Shown here: positions 42,689 to 55,254 of the stretch, one piece after another
Layout: each line of letters begins with the position of its first letter
Position numbering within the stretch: position 1 is the stretch's first letter
NCBI RefSeq assembly: GCF_027912415.1
Contig: NZ_CP115175.1
Coordinates: 1,984,001 to 2,048,000, forward strand
DNA: 64,000 nt
Source: Homoserinibacter sp. YIM 151385
Lineage (GTDB): Bacteria; Actinomycetota; Actinomycetes; Actinomycetales; Microbacteriaceae
Direction of reading: 5' to 3'
Made by a program: the position numbers and the translations under genes
The notes under the pieces: generated by a model
The model's input: only the letters and a program-made list of their open reading frames with translations
What the model was told of the DNA's origin: nothing
Database searches by the model: none

Positions 42689-43437
42689 CAGGCTCCCTTC
42701 CGGACGGTCGCCGCGATCGACCCGGGCGGGCCGTCGGCTCGGGGCGTGAAGCCCTCGTAGACGCCGTACGCGATGATGCGCTCGGCGGTGGAGAAGAACG
42801 GGTTGCAGCTGGTCAGCGTGATGAGCCGGTCGCCCGGCTCGAAGCCGGTCTGCTGCGGGACGGGCTCGATGACGCCCACCCCGCTCGGCTGCACGTACTC
42901 GAGGTTGCGGAAGCGGTACTCGTACCAGCCCTCCCGCGTCTCGACGAAGATCTCGTCGCCCAGCCGCAGCTCGCCGATGTGCTCGAGGTTGCCGCCGTAC
43001 GCCTTCCGGTGCGCCGCGATCGCGAAGTTGCCGACCGCGCCCGGCATCTGCGTGCTCGGGTAGTGGCCGAGCTCGCCCTGATTGAGGACGTCAGCCACCC
43101 CGATCCCTTCGGCGATCGGCCGATAGTAGTCGGCGCCGAACCGCGGGACGGCGAGCAGCGCGAAGCGCTCGGCGTTCGCGGGCGCGGTGCCGACCGGCGG
43201 GTCGCCGGGCTCCGCGCTCTCGCTCGGCCGGGGCGCGGGGACCGCCTCGAGGTCCCACTCCTGGGAGAGCTGCGTCGACTCCGTCTCGAGCCGGCCGCCG
43301 ACGATGATGTCGTTGAGCCAGAGCTGCCAGCCGAGGAACAGGAGCACGAGGACGCCGGCGGTCATGAGCAGCTCGCCGAGCACGCCCAGGACGGAGACGC
43401 GCCGACGCGGTCGCGCGCGTGCCGGATCCGCGCTCAT
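42688..43437 (-). CDS. srtE: Class E sortase
   Basis: 249 residues with an N-terminal anchor helix (VLGELLMTAGVLVLLFLGWQLW) and a C-terminal sortase barrel: catalytic His in AAHRKAYGG, Cys211 in TLTSCNP and the arginine in STAERIIAYGVY. Class E enzymes in high-GC Gram-positives attach LAXTG-type proteins to peptidoglycan. No substrate gene is seen nearby. It is the first gene of a leftward operon and is divergent from crgA. Confidence 0.92.
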   Translation of the reverse strand: MSADPARARPRRRVSVLGVLGELLMTAGVLVLLFLGWQLWLNDIIVGGRLETESTQLSQEWDLEAVPAPRPSESAEPGDPPVGTAPANAERFALLAVPRFGADYYRPIAEGIGVADVLNQGELGHYPSTQMPGAVGNFAIAAHRKAYGGNLEHIGELRLGDEIFVETREGWYEYRFRNLEYVQPSGVGVIEPVPQQTGFEPGDRLITLTSCNPFFSTAERIIAYGVYEGFTPRADGPPGSIAATVRKGA

Positions 43438-43455
43438 GCCTGGATTCTACGCCGC

Positions 43456-43461
43456 TACAAT
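43456..43461 (+). promoter_or_regulatory. -10 element of leaderless crgA
   Basis: TACAAT, close to the consensus -10, ends seven bases before the ATG of crgA at 43469. With no room for a ribosome site, transcription should start at or next to the ATG. Confidence 0.6.
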
Positions 43462-43468
43462 CGGGGGC

Positions 43469-43714
43469 ATGGCCCGATCGCGCGCACGCTCTTCCCAGCC
43501 CGAGGATGCCGAGGTCCGCTCGGGCCAGGACGCTCCGAACCCGGTGTGGTTCAAGCCGGTGATGTTCGGCTTCATGCTGCTGGGGCTCGTCTGGATCATC
43601 GTCTACTACGTCAGCGACCAGCAGTTCCCGATCCCGGACCTCGGCCCGGGCAACATCCTGGTGGGCTTCGGGATCATGTTCATCGGCTTCCTGATGACGA
43701 CCCGCTGGCGCTGA
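43469..43714 (+). CDS. crgA: Cell division protein CrgA
   Basis: 81 residues with a charged N-terminus and two transmembrane helices (WFKPVMFGFMLLGLVWIIVYYV and NILVGFGIMFIGFLMTTRWR), the exact CrgA pattern. CrgA coordinates septal and polar wall synthesis by contacting FtsZ, FtsQ and PBPs in actinobacteria. The gene stands alone, divergent from the sortase operon, with a -10 seven bases before its ATG. Confidence 0.95.
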   Translation: MARSRARSSQPEDAEVRSGQDAPNPVWFKPVMFGFMLLGLVWIIVYYVSDQQFPIPDLGPGNILVGFGIMFIGFLMTTRWR

Positions 43715-43723
43715 TCCGGAGCT

Positions 43724-43771
43724 GAATTACACGCCTGTGATTCGTCCACACTGTGGACGGATCTGTGGAGA
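43724..43771. promoter_or_regulatory. oriC-like motif and DnaA-box-like sequences downstream of crgA
   Basis: GAATTACACGCCTGTGATTC (43724-43743) resembles a motif in the dnaA-dnaN gap (57811-57830). It is followed by CGTCCACAcTGTGGACG (43743-43759), two facing DnaA-box-like 9-mers, and CTGTGGAGA (43763-43771), a third weak box. The hairpin could instead be a terminator for crgA. Confidence 0.5.
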
Positions 43772-43796
43772 ACCTGCCGAACCCGCTGGCGTCGAC

Positions 43797-44693
43797 TCAG
43801 CTGACGAGCGAGCGGATGATCGCGAGGGCGATGAAGCCCGCGACTCCCGCCAGGATGTGCAGGTACGGAAGGCGGGCGTTCCGCGTCCCCTTGTCGCGAT
43901 GCCAGAAGAACAGCCAGGCCGCGCCGCCGCCGCCGATCGCGCCGCCCACCAGCATGAAGATGTAGGCCGGGCTGACCACCAGCGTGAGGATCACGTTGAG
44001 GCCCATGATCACGATGAACTGCGTCATGTTCGCGCCCATCGAGCGCCCGATGACGAAGTAGGCGGCGAACATGCCGAACATCGCTCCCGTCAGCCCCGCG
44101 GCCGCCCCGCCGGAGAGCAGCATCGCAGAGGCGCCGACCGCGGCGCCTGACGCGAGCACCGTCGCGAAGCGCGCCCGCCCGAGCATCTGCTCGACGGTCG
44201 GCCCGATCAGCATGAAGAAGACGGCGTTGAGGATCAGCGAGAGCGGGCTGAGCACCACGAACGCCGAGGTGAAGTAGCGCCAGACCTGCACCGAGGTCGA
44301 CGGGTCGGCGTAGAGGAAGAGGCCCGGGATGCCGGTGAGCAGGGTCGGGATCGAGACGAGCGCGGTGAGCGCGATGACGACGATGCTCACGACCGGAGCG
44401 CTCGAGCCCGGCGAGAAGAAGCGCTTCAGCCACTGCTGCCAGCGCGGGGTGCGCCGGAAGGCGGTGACGTTGCTCGCCGCCTTGCTCGCGCGGGGCGCTG
44501 ATCCGGATGCCGGCGTCCAGCGGGGCGCGCGACCTCCGTTGGCCTCGGCGACGCACTCAGGACACTGCACGCCGACGGGCGCCTGGATCTGGCACTCGGG
44601 GCAGATGGTCCGGCCGCAGCGCTGGCACAGGATCCAGCTCTGCCGGCCCGGATGCCGGTAGCAGTAGTCGGCGTCGTCGAGGCCGTCGGTCAC
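43797..44693 (-). CDS. Rhomboid-family membrane protein lacking catalytic residues
   Basis: 298 residues. A cytosolic zinc-finger-like N-terminus (CYRHPG, CQRCGRTICPEC, CPECV) is followed by six or seven helices of the rhomboid fold (FRRTPRWQQWL, then VWRYFTSAFV). The catalytic GxSG motif reads GLTG, with Thr in place of Ser, and the expected histidine helix reads YIFMLVGGAIGGGG with no His. Proteolysis is therefore unlikely; an iRhom-like binding or chaperone role is inferred. It starts with GTG directly abutting the cyclophilin stop on the same strand. Confidence 0.85.
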   Translation of the reverse strand: MTDGLDDADYCYRHPGRQSWILCQRCGRTICPECQIQAPVGVQCPECVAEANGGRAPRWTPASGSAPRASKAASNVTAFRRTPRWQQWLKRFFSPGSSAPVVSIVVIALTALVSIPTLLTGIPGLFLYADPSTSVQVWRYFTSAFVVLSPLSLILNAVFFMLIGPTVEQMLGRARFATVLASGAAVGASAMLLSGGAAAGLTGAMFGMFAAYFVIGRSMGANMTQFIVIMGLNVILTLVVSPAYIFMLVGGAIGGGGAAWLFFWHRDKGTRNARLPYLHILAGVAGFIALAIIRSLVS

Positions 44694-45233
44694 CTAGACC
44701 TCGGCGATCTCGATGGAGGAGATGACGACATCCTCGAGCGGCTTGTCGCGACCGTCGGTCGCGACCTTCTCGATCGCGTCGACGACGCGCTTCGAGTCCT
44801 CGTCGCTCACGGTGCCGAAGATGGCGTGCTTGCCCTGGAGCCACGGGGTGGGCACCGTCGTGATGAAGAACTGGGAGCCGTTCGTGCCGCGGCCCATCTG
44901 GATGCCGGCGTTCGCCATCGCGAGCACGTAGGGCTCGTTGAAGTTCAGCTCGGGGTGGATCTCGTCGTCGAACTGGTAGCCGGGGCCGCCGATGCCCTGG
45001 CCGAGGGGGTCGCCGCCCTGAAGCATGAACTGGGGGATGATGCGGTGGAAGATGGTGCCGTCGTAGAGGGGCTCGTTCTTGGTCTCGCCGCTCTGCGGGT
45101 GCGTCCACTCGCGCTCGCCGGTGGCGAGGCCGGTGAAGTTCGCGACCGTGATGGGCGCGTGGTTGCCGAGCAGGTCGATGCGGATGTCGCCGTGGTTGGT
45201 GTGGATGGTGGCGACCGCGGTGTGAAGAGGCAT
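44694..45233 (-). CDS. ppiB: Peptidyl-prolyl cis-trans isomerase, cyclophilin type
   Basis: 179 residues of a cytosolic cyclophilin. The active-site segments FHRIIPQFMLQGGDP, AMANAG and GSQFFITTVPTPWLQGKHAIFG are conserved. It accelerates proline isomerisation during folding. The neighbourhood gyrA/crgA/rhomboid/ppi is common in actinobacteria. The ATG at 45233 gives the standard N-terminus; a longer open frame upstream is not supported. Confidence 0.93.
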   Translation of the reverse strand: MPLHTAVATIHTNHGDIRIDLLGNHAPITVANFTGLATGEREWTHPQSGETKNEPLYDGTIFHRIIPQFMLQGGDPLGQGIGGPGYQFDDEIHPELNFNEPYVLAMANAGIQMGRGTNGSQFFITTVPTPWLQGKHAIFGTVSDEDSKRVVDAIEKVATDGRDKPLEDVVISSIEIAEV

Positions 45234-45379
45234 GGCTCGATTCTTCCACAGCGCCTCGCCCCCGGAGCCGAGTCGGATGCCAGCGGGCTCCCAGGTGCCG
45301 CCCAGGCGATCCCGGTTGACCCGAGCAGGTGCCGTGGGAGGATTGGGGCACCGCTTACGCCGACGACGGGAGACACCCC

Positions 45380-45943
45380 ATGGGATCCTCACGCAAGCGC
45401 ACGAAGGAGCTCAAGCGCCTCAAGCGCTCGACCTCGAACGTGTTCGACGAGCAGCGCGAGGTCCTCGACCACGCGAACGACGTGCTCCGCGAGGCTCGCC
45501 GACAGCTCGGCAACTACGCCCGCGACGATGTCGCGCCCCGGGTGCGCGACGCCTACGACCAGCGCCTGAAGCCGACGGTCGCGAGCTCGCTCGCCGCCGG
45601 CCGCGCCGCCTCCTACAACGCCCGCTCCCGCATCGCCGAGGACGTCATCCCGGCCGTCTCGGGCGCGATCGGCTCGACGCTCGCCGTCCTGTCGGCCGCG
45701 AAGGACCCGCGGGTCCGGGAGGTCGTGAAGAAGGCCGGCAAGACGACCTCGCAGCTCAGCAAGAAGGCGCAGAAGCGCATCCAGCCGCCGAGCTCCTCGG
45801 GCGGGGTCGGCAAGTTCATCCTCCTCGGCCTCGGCGTGGTCGCCGCCGCCGGTGTCGCGTACGCCGCCTGGCAGACGCTCCGCGCCGACGACGACCTCTG
45901 GATCGAGGACCTCGAGGAGTCGGAGCTCACGCCCGACGCGTAG
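45380..45943 (+). CDS. Membrane-anchored helical protein, unknown
   Basis: 187 residues from ATG 45380. The N-terminal half is very basic and helical (SSRKRTKELKRLKRSTSNVF, then EQREVLDHANDVLREARRQL), with coiled-coil character. A C-terminal transmembrane helix (FILLGLGVVAAAGVAYAAWQ) is followed by an acidic tail (DDDLWIEDLEESELTPDA). Similar proteins are common near the origin in Microbacteriaceae, but no function is known to me. A perfect terminator hairpin follows. Confidence 0.75.
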   Translation: MGSSRKRTKELKRLKRSTSNVFDEQREVLDHANDVLREARRQLGNYARDDVAPRVRDAYDQRLKPTVASSLAAGRAASYNARSRIAEDVIPAVSGAIGSTLAVLSAAKDPRVREVVKKAGKTTSQLSKKAQKRIQPPSSSGGVGKFILLGLGVVAAAGVAYAAWQTLRADDDLWIEDLEESELTPDA

Positions 45944-45960
45944 TCCCGCCCCGCACGTCC

Positions 45961-45990
45961 GGAGGCCCGCCGCATCTGCGGCGGGCCTCC
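45961..45990 (+). terminator. Perfect 14-bp stem terminator
   Basis: GGAGGCCCGCCGCA and its exact complement flank a TC loop, 18 bp after the stop of the preceding gene. No T-run follows (GTCGTCTCC), as is usual in this GC-rich group. Confidence 0.85.
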
Positions 45991-46014
45991 GTCGTCTCCG
46001 GGCCGACTCGGGGG

Positions 46015-46020
46015 TAGCAT
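46015..46020 (+). promoter_or_regulatory. -10 element of a leaderless gene
   Basis: TAGCAT ends seven bases before the GTG at 46028, leaving no room for a ribosome site; it lies just after the terminator, so a new transcript begins here. Confidence 0.45.
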
Positions 46021-46027
46021 CCTCGCC

Positions 46028-46546
46028 GTGGCGAGACGCAGCAGCAGGTGGTCGGCTCCCCGGGATCGCGGGGAGGCCGCCGATCAGCTCAAGGAGCGCA
46101 TCTACGTCAGCTTCACCGCCCTCGCGATCCTCGTCGCGACCGGCGCGCACGGCGAGGTCGACGCCCTCGCCGCGCTCATCACGCTGCTGCTGACGGTCGT
46201 CGGCACGCTCCTCGCGATCTTCGTCGCCGACCTCGTCTCGCACGTGGCGATCCACGAGCGCCTCATGTCGGCGGACGAGCTCCGCCGCGCACTCCGGGTC
46301 AGCTTCGGCGCGATCGGCGCCGTGACGCTGCCGATCGTGTTCCTCGCGATCTCGGCGACGGGCCGCTGGGGTGCCGCATCGGCCTTGCGGACCAGCACGA
46401 TCACGCTCGTCGTCACCCTCGTCGTGATCGGCTGGGTCGCGATCCGCCGGACCCGCCTCACCTGGTGGCGCCGGCTGATCGCGCTCGGCGCGGCCGGCCT
46501 CCTCGGCCTCGCGGTCATCGCGATCGAGCTGCTGGCGCACCGGTGA
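46028..46546 (+). CDS. Four-helix membrane protein, unknown
   Basis: 172 residues. An N-terminal basic stretch precedes four hydrophobic helices (about 30-45, 50-70, 98-118, 125-165); a loop holds FVADLVSHVAIHERLMSADELRR with two histidines and acidic residues. It resembles small actinobacterial integral proteins without assigned role. The GTG is leaderless, and the stop overlaps the start of the next gene (GTGA). Confidence 0.65.
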   Translation: MARRSSRWSAPRDRGEAADQLKERIYVSFTALAILVATGAHGEVDALAALITLLLTVVGTLLAIFVADLVSHVAIHERLMSADELRRALRVSFGAIGAVTLPIVFLAISATGRWGAASALRTSTITLVVTLVVIGWVAIRRTRLTWWRRLIALGAAGLLGLAVIAIELLAHR

Positions 46547-47145
46547 GCGGGGATGCGGACGGCCTGCGCCTCGGGGTCGGCGGGCTGAGCCGGCCCGAGC
46601 TCCTCGCCGCGCTCGATGCCGCGGGGGTGGCGCGCAACGCGCACGCCGAGACGCTGCTCGCGCATCCCGTGTTCGAGCGGCGCCCCGTCGAGCCGATCGT
46701 CATCGCGGTCCGCTCGGTCGCCGAGCTCGGTCGGCCTGCCGGCGCCACGCTTCCCGAGCTCCTCTCCGCGGCGGCGGAGCTCGGACTCGGGCCGTGCCCG
46801 GCCGACACCGCGCCGTACCTCCGCCTCGCCCTCTCGGATCAGACGGCCTCCTCGGATCCGCGGATGTCGACGGGTCGGGCCCCCGCGGACTCGCTCACCG
46901 TCGCATCCGATCCGCTGAGCACGGACGACGAGGACCCGAAGGGCTTCTACCTCCGCGTCGTCGACGGCGTCTCGTGGCTGCGCGGCTACCGCTGCGACGA
47001 CGAGCACGTGTTCGCGGGTGAGGACCGCTTCGCGTTCCAGCGTCCCGAGCGAGCCGAGGAGAGGATCGGCGCCTCGTCTCGGATCAGAGCTGATCGTCGG
47101 TCAGGGCCTCGTGCTCCCCGGCGTGATGAACGGGCTTCGGGATGA
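46543..47145 (+). CDS. Hypothetical protein, probably with altered 3' end
   Basis: 200 residues, cytosolic. The middle reads RPVEPIVIAVRSVAELGRPAGATLPELLSAAAEL and GPCPADTAPYLRLAL, then GFYLRVVDGVSWLRGYRCDDEHVFAGEDRFAF. Similar proteins, which I recognise only as conserved hypotheticals, have this order. The last 20 or so residues run antisense into the MFS gene and are Arg-rich, so the natural stop may have been lost when the MFS/TetR cassette arrived. Confidence 0.65.
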   Translation: MSGDADGLRLGVGGLSRPELLAALDAAGVARNAHAETLLAHPVFERRPVEPIVIAVRSVAELGRPAGATLPELLSAAAELGLGPCPADTAPYLRLALSDQTASSDPRMSTGRAPADSLTVASDPLSTDDEDPKGFYLRVVDGVSWLRGYRCDDEHVFAGEDRFAFQRPERAEERIGASSRIRADRRSGPRAPRRDERASG

Positions 47146-48550
47146 AGACCGCGATCACCGTGGCGATCAGCGCGGCGGCCAGGCCGAACAGGAACGCGGT
47201 CTGGAATCCGTCCGTGGTGGGCATCGCGACGCCGCCGACCACGGTGGTGGAGTTCGCGAGGACCGCGGCGATGACCGCGGACGCGGTGGCGGTGCCGAGG
47301 GCGCGCATCAGCGTGTTGAGACCGTTCGCGGCACCGGTCTCGGTGTCGGGCACCGCGCGCATGATCAGGGTCGGCATGGCCGCGTAGCCGAGGCCGATGC
47401 CGATGCCGATGAGGAGGTTGATCGTGAGGATGTGCCAGGGGCCGAGATCCATGAGCACGGCGACCAGGTAGCCGGCCGCGATGATGGTGCCGCCCATGAT
47501 GAACAACGGCTTCGGTCCCCACGTGCGTTCCAGCCGTCCCGCGATCGGGGACATGGCGAGCATCGCGAGACCAGCGGGCATGAGGATGAAGCTCGCCTGC
47601 AGGAGCGTGAGGCCGATGCCGCCGGTCTGGGCGGGCATCTCGAGGAGCTGCGGGAACGCGATCTGGGAGGAGAACAGCGCGAATCCCATCGCGATCGAGG
47701 CGAGGTTCGTGATCAGGACCGGCCCGCGGGCACTCACCCGCAGATCCACCAGCGGCGCGGACGTCCGCAGCTCCCACCACCCCCACAGCAGCAGCACGAG
47801 CACCCCGCCGAGGAGGAGACCGAGGGTGAGGGGCGAGACCCATCCCCACTCGTTGCCGCGGGAGACGGCGAGCAGGATCCCGGTCAGGCCGATCGCGAGA
47901 CCGATCACACCGACGACGTCGACACGGCCGCCGGTGCGGGTGGGGCTCTCCGGAACGATCCACGCGATGAGGGCGAGCACGATCACACCGAGGGCGGCGG
48001 CGAGCCAGAACAGCATGTGCCAGTCCGCGTTCTGCGTGACGAACGCGCTCAACGGGAGCCCGAGCGCCCCGCCCACGCCCAGGGTCGCGCTGACGAGTGC
48101 GATCGCGGAACCCAGCCGCTGGCTGGGGAGCACATCGCGGAGGATCGTGATGCCGAGCGGGATGACGCCCATCCCGAGCCCCTGCAGGCCGCGGCCGATG
48201 ATCAGCGGCACCACGGTCGGCGACAGGGCCGCGACGACGGATCCGGCGACGAGGAGGGAGAGGAGGATGAGGGCGATGCGGCGTTTGCCGAACATGTCGC
48301 CCAGCTTCCCGGTGATCGGGGTGCAGATCGCCGACACCAGCAGGGTGATCGTGATCACCCACGCCGTGTCGTCACGCGATGCGTTCAGCAGTTCCGGGAG
48401 CTCACCCTGGATCGGGATGAGGATCGTCTGCATGAACGACCCCACCATGCCCGCGAACGCGAGCACCGCGATCACCGGACCGGGACGCACCCGGCCCCGA
48501 TCCGCCGTCGCGGGTGGGACGACGATCTCTCCAGTGTTCGACAACGACAA
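47084..48550 (-). CDS. DHA2 family MFS exporter in a transferred-looking cassette
   Basis: 488 residues, about fourteen helices, with the EmrB/QacA features LIPIQGELPELLNASRDDTAWV, GKLGDMFGKRRIAL and LGVGGALGLPLSAFV. The start is TTG; 48544 fits the GAGGGG ribosome site better than 48550. It is divergent from a TetR gene and lies between a damaged hypothetical gene and tRNA-Ala. Codon choice is a little less extreme than in neighbouring core genes. The substrate is unknown. Confidence 0.87.
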   Translation of the reverse strand: MSLSNTGEIVVPPATADRGRVRPGPVIAVLAFAGMVGSFMQTILIPIQGELPELLNASRDDTAWVITITLLVSAICTPITGKLGDMFGKRRIALILLSLLVAGSVVAALSPTVVPLIIGRGLQGLGMGVIPLGITILRDVLPSQRLGSAIALVSATLGVGGALGLPLSAFVTQNADWHMLFWLAAALGVIVLALIAWIVPESPTRTGGRVDVVGVIGLAIGLTGILLAVSRGNEWGWVSPLTLGLLLGGVLVLLLWGWWELRTSAPLVDLRVSARGPVLITNLASIAMGFALFSSQIAFPQLLEMPAQTGGIGLTLLQASFILMPAGLAMLAMSPIAGRLERTWGPKPLFIMGGTIIAAGYLVAVLMDLGPWHILTINLLIGIGIGLGYAAMPTLIMRAVPDTETGAANGLNTLMRALGTATASAVIAAVLANSTTVVGGVAMPTTDGFQTAFLFGLAAALIATVIAVFIPKPVHHAGEHEALTDDQL

Positions 48551-48553
48551 CCC

Positions 48554-48585
48554 CTCACGTGAGACTCAGTATCAAGACCGAGATA
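48554..48585. promoter_or_regulatory. Palindromes between MFS and TetR genes
   Basis: CTCACGTGAG (48554-48563) is a perfect palindrome beside the MFS start, and TATC-n8-GATA (48570-48585) lies inside the promoter gap. Either may be the TetR operator. The gap is AT-richer than its surroundings. Confidence 0.45.
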
Positions 48586-48631
48586 GACTAGCAGAAGCGG
48601 TGCTGCATCTCGTCTCCGGTACACTTCGCGT

Positions 48632-49219
48632 ATGACCATGAGCGTGCGGGATCGAGCGCGGGAGGCGATGCGCACGGAGATCGCGGAGGCGATGAGCGCG
48701 ATCTTCGCCGAGCGCGGCTTCGACGCGGTGACCGTGGACGACGCCGCGAGCGAGGTGGGGATCTCCCGCGCCACGTTCTTCCGCTACTTCGGGTCGAAAG
48801 AGGATGCCGTCCTCACGCTGGTCGATGGCCGCACCATCGATTTCGGGGGGATCCTCGCGGGGCTCCCGGCGGTGACCGGCGAGAACGCGTGGGGGCTGCT
48901 GCACCGCCTGTTCCAGGAGGCGCTGACCTCGATCGACACCGCATCGGAGGCAGAGCGTGCCCGGGTGCGGATGATCCAGACGACGCCCTCACTCCGTGCC
49001 CGACTCGCCGATCGACGCTACGGGCACGAAGAAGCCCTCACGCAAGCACTCGGCTCACGCATCCATCCGAGCTCGGCGGCGAGACCGATCGTGCTCGCCG
49101 CCCTCGCGATCCTCGATCTCGCCTGGCGACGGTGGGCGGCCGGCGAGACCCCCACGCTCCGCGACGCACTCGACGACGCCTTCATCGCGCTCGACACGGG
49201 AAGCGCCTCCATCAGCTGA
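48632..49219 (+). CDS. TetR family regulator of the adjacent MFS exporter
   Basis: 195 residues (ATG 48632, or ATG 48638). The DNA-binding domain REAMRTEIAEAMSAIFAERG ... VDDAASEVGISRATFFRYFGSKEDAV is textbook TetR. The C-terminal ligand domain is alpha-helical and unassigned. It is divergent from the exporter with palindromes between, so it very likely represses it. Confidence 0.9.
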   Translation: MTMSVRDRAREAMRTEIAEAMSAIFAERGFDAVTVDDAASEVGISRATFFRYFGSKEDAVLTLVDGRTIDFGGILAGLPAVTGENAWGLLHRLFQEALTSIDTASEAERARVRMIQTTPSLRARLADRRYGHEEALTQALGSRIHPSSAARPIVLAALAILDLAWRRWAAGETPTLRDALDDAFIALDTGSASIS

Positions 49220-49269
49220 CCCCGTCACGACGACGGCGCACGCCACGCGGGAGGAGACGCGGAAGCTGG

Positions 49270-49342
49270 TGGAGCCTAGGGGAATCGAACCCCTGACCTC
49301 CTGCTTGCAAAGCAGGCGCTCTACCAATTGAGCTAAGGCCCC
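49270..49342 (-). tRNA. tRNA-Ala (anticodon TGC)
   Basis: A 73-nt cloverleaf on the minus strand: acceptor GGGGCCT/AGGCTCC with one G-T pair, discriminator A, D-arm AGCTCAATTGGTAGAGC, anticodon arm CCTGC-TTTGCAA-GCAGG and T-loop GGTTCGATTCC. CCA is not encoded. It follows tRNA-Ile in the usual gyrA-linked pair. Confidence 0.96.
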
Positions 49343-49423
49343 GTGCGAGAGCAGTCTACCGGCGGATTCGACGAGCATCCCGGACGATCGCGCCGCAGAA
49401 GCGGCGGCGCGATATCAACACAG

Positions 49424-49497
49424 TGGGGCTACGTGGACTCGAACCACGGACCTCTTCGTTATCAGCGAAGCGCTCTAACCGCCTGAGCTATAGCCCC
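49424..49497 (-). tRNA. tRNA-Ile (anticodon GAT)
   Basis: A 74-nt cloverleaf on the minus strand: acceptor GGGGCTA/TAGCCCC, discriminator A, D-arm AGCTCAGGCGGTTAGAGC, anticodon loop CTGATAA and T-loop GGTTCGAGTCC. It lies 81 bp upstream of tRNA-Ala and 90 bp after the DUF3566 gene, so both may be processed from the gyr transcript. Confidence 0.96.
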
Positions 49498-49587
49498 GTC
49501 CGGCCCGGAACGCGCCGGGCCGAATAGAACAGTACCCCACGCCAGCCGGTCGGACCAAAACGGCCCGACGCCGGCGCGGGGACCGAT

Positions 49588-49991
49588 TCAGTTGTTGGTG
49601 AAGCCGATGAGCAGGCCGCCGGTGATGCGCATGCTCAGGTTGTAGAGCAGCGCGCCGATGGCGCCGAGCACCGTGCCGATGATGACGTTGAGCACCGCGA
49701 TCACGAAGGAGAACAGGACGACCTGGCCCACGCCGAAGCCGGCGGTCACGGAGGCGGTCGAGTCGCCGAGCACATCCTGGAGGAGGCCGTCGATCGTGCC
49801 GAAGATGCCGGTCGAGGCGAGCACCGTCCACACGAGGAAGGCGGCGACGACGAGGACGATCCCGAGGCAGGCCCAGATGAGGGCCGACAGCTTCACGACG
49901 GACCAGAAGTCCACGTAGACGAGGCGGAGTCGCACCTGCTTGGAGGACACCTGACGCTGCGACTTCCGCTGCAGCCGTTCGGCGACACTGG

Positions 49992-49995
<4 letters not shown>
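49588..49995 (-). CDS. DUF3566 membrane protein
   Basis: 135 residues: a basic N-terminus ([20 protein letters not shown]) then two long hydrophobic helices separated by [17 protein letters not shown], and a C-terminal [18 protein letters not shown]. This is the conserved actinobacterial DUF3566 family always found after gyrA; its function is not known. The ATG overlaps the gyrA stop by four bases. Confidence 0.9.
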
Positions 49996-52565
<2,570 letters not shown>

Positions 52566-52613
52566 CTGTTCCTGCGTCTCGTCTGGGCTGCGGGCGGGCG
52601 GTGGATCCGGCCG

Positions 52614-55250
<2,637 letters not shown>

Positions 55251-55254
<4 letters not shown>

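Noticed and set aside
43743-43759. Second replication origin at crgA
   Set aside because: Only three weak boxes and no AT-rich unwinding element; kept as a possible DnaA-linked site or terminator.
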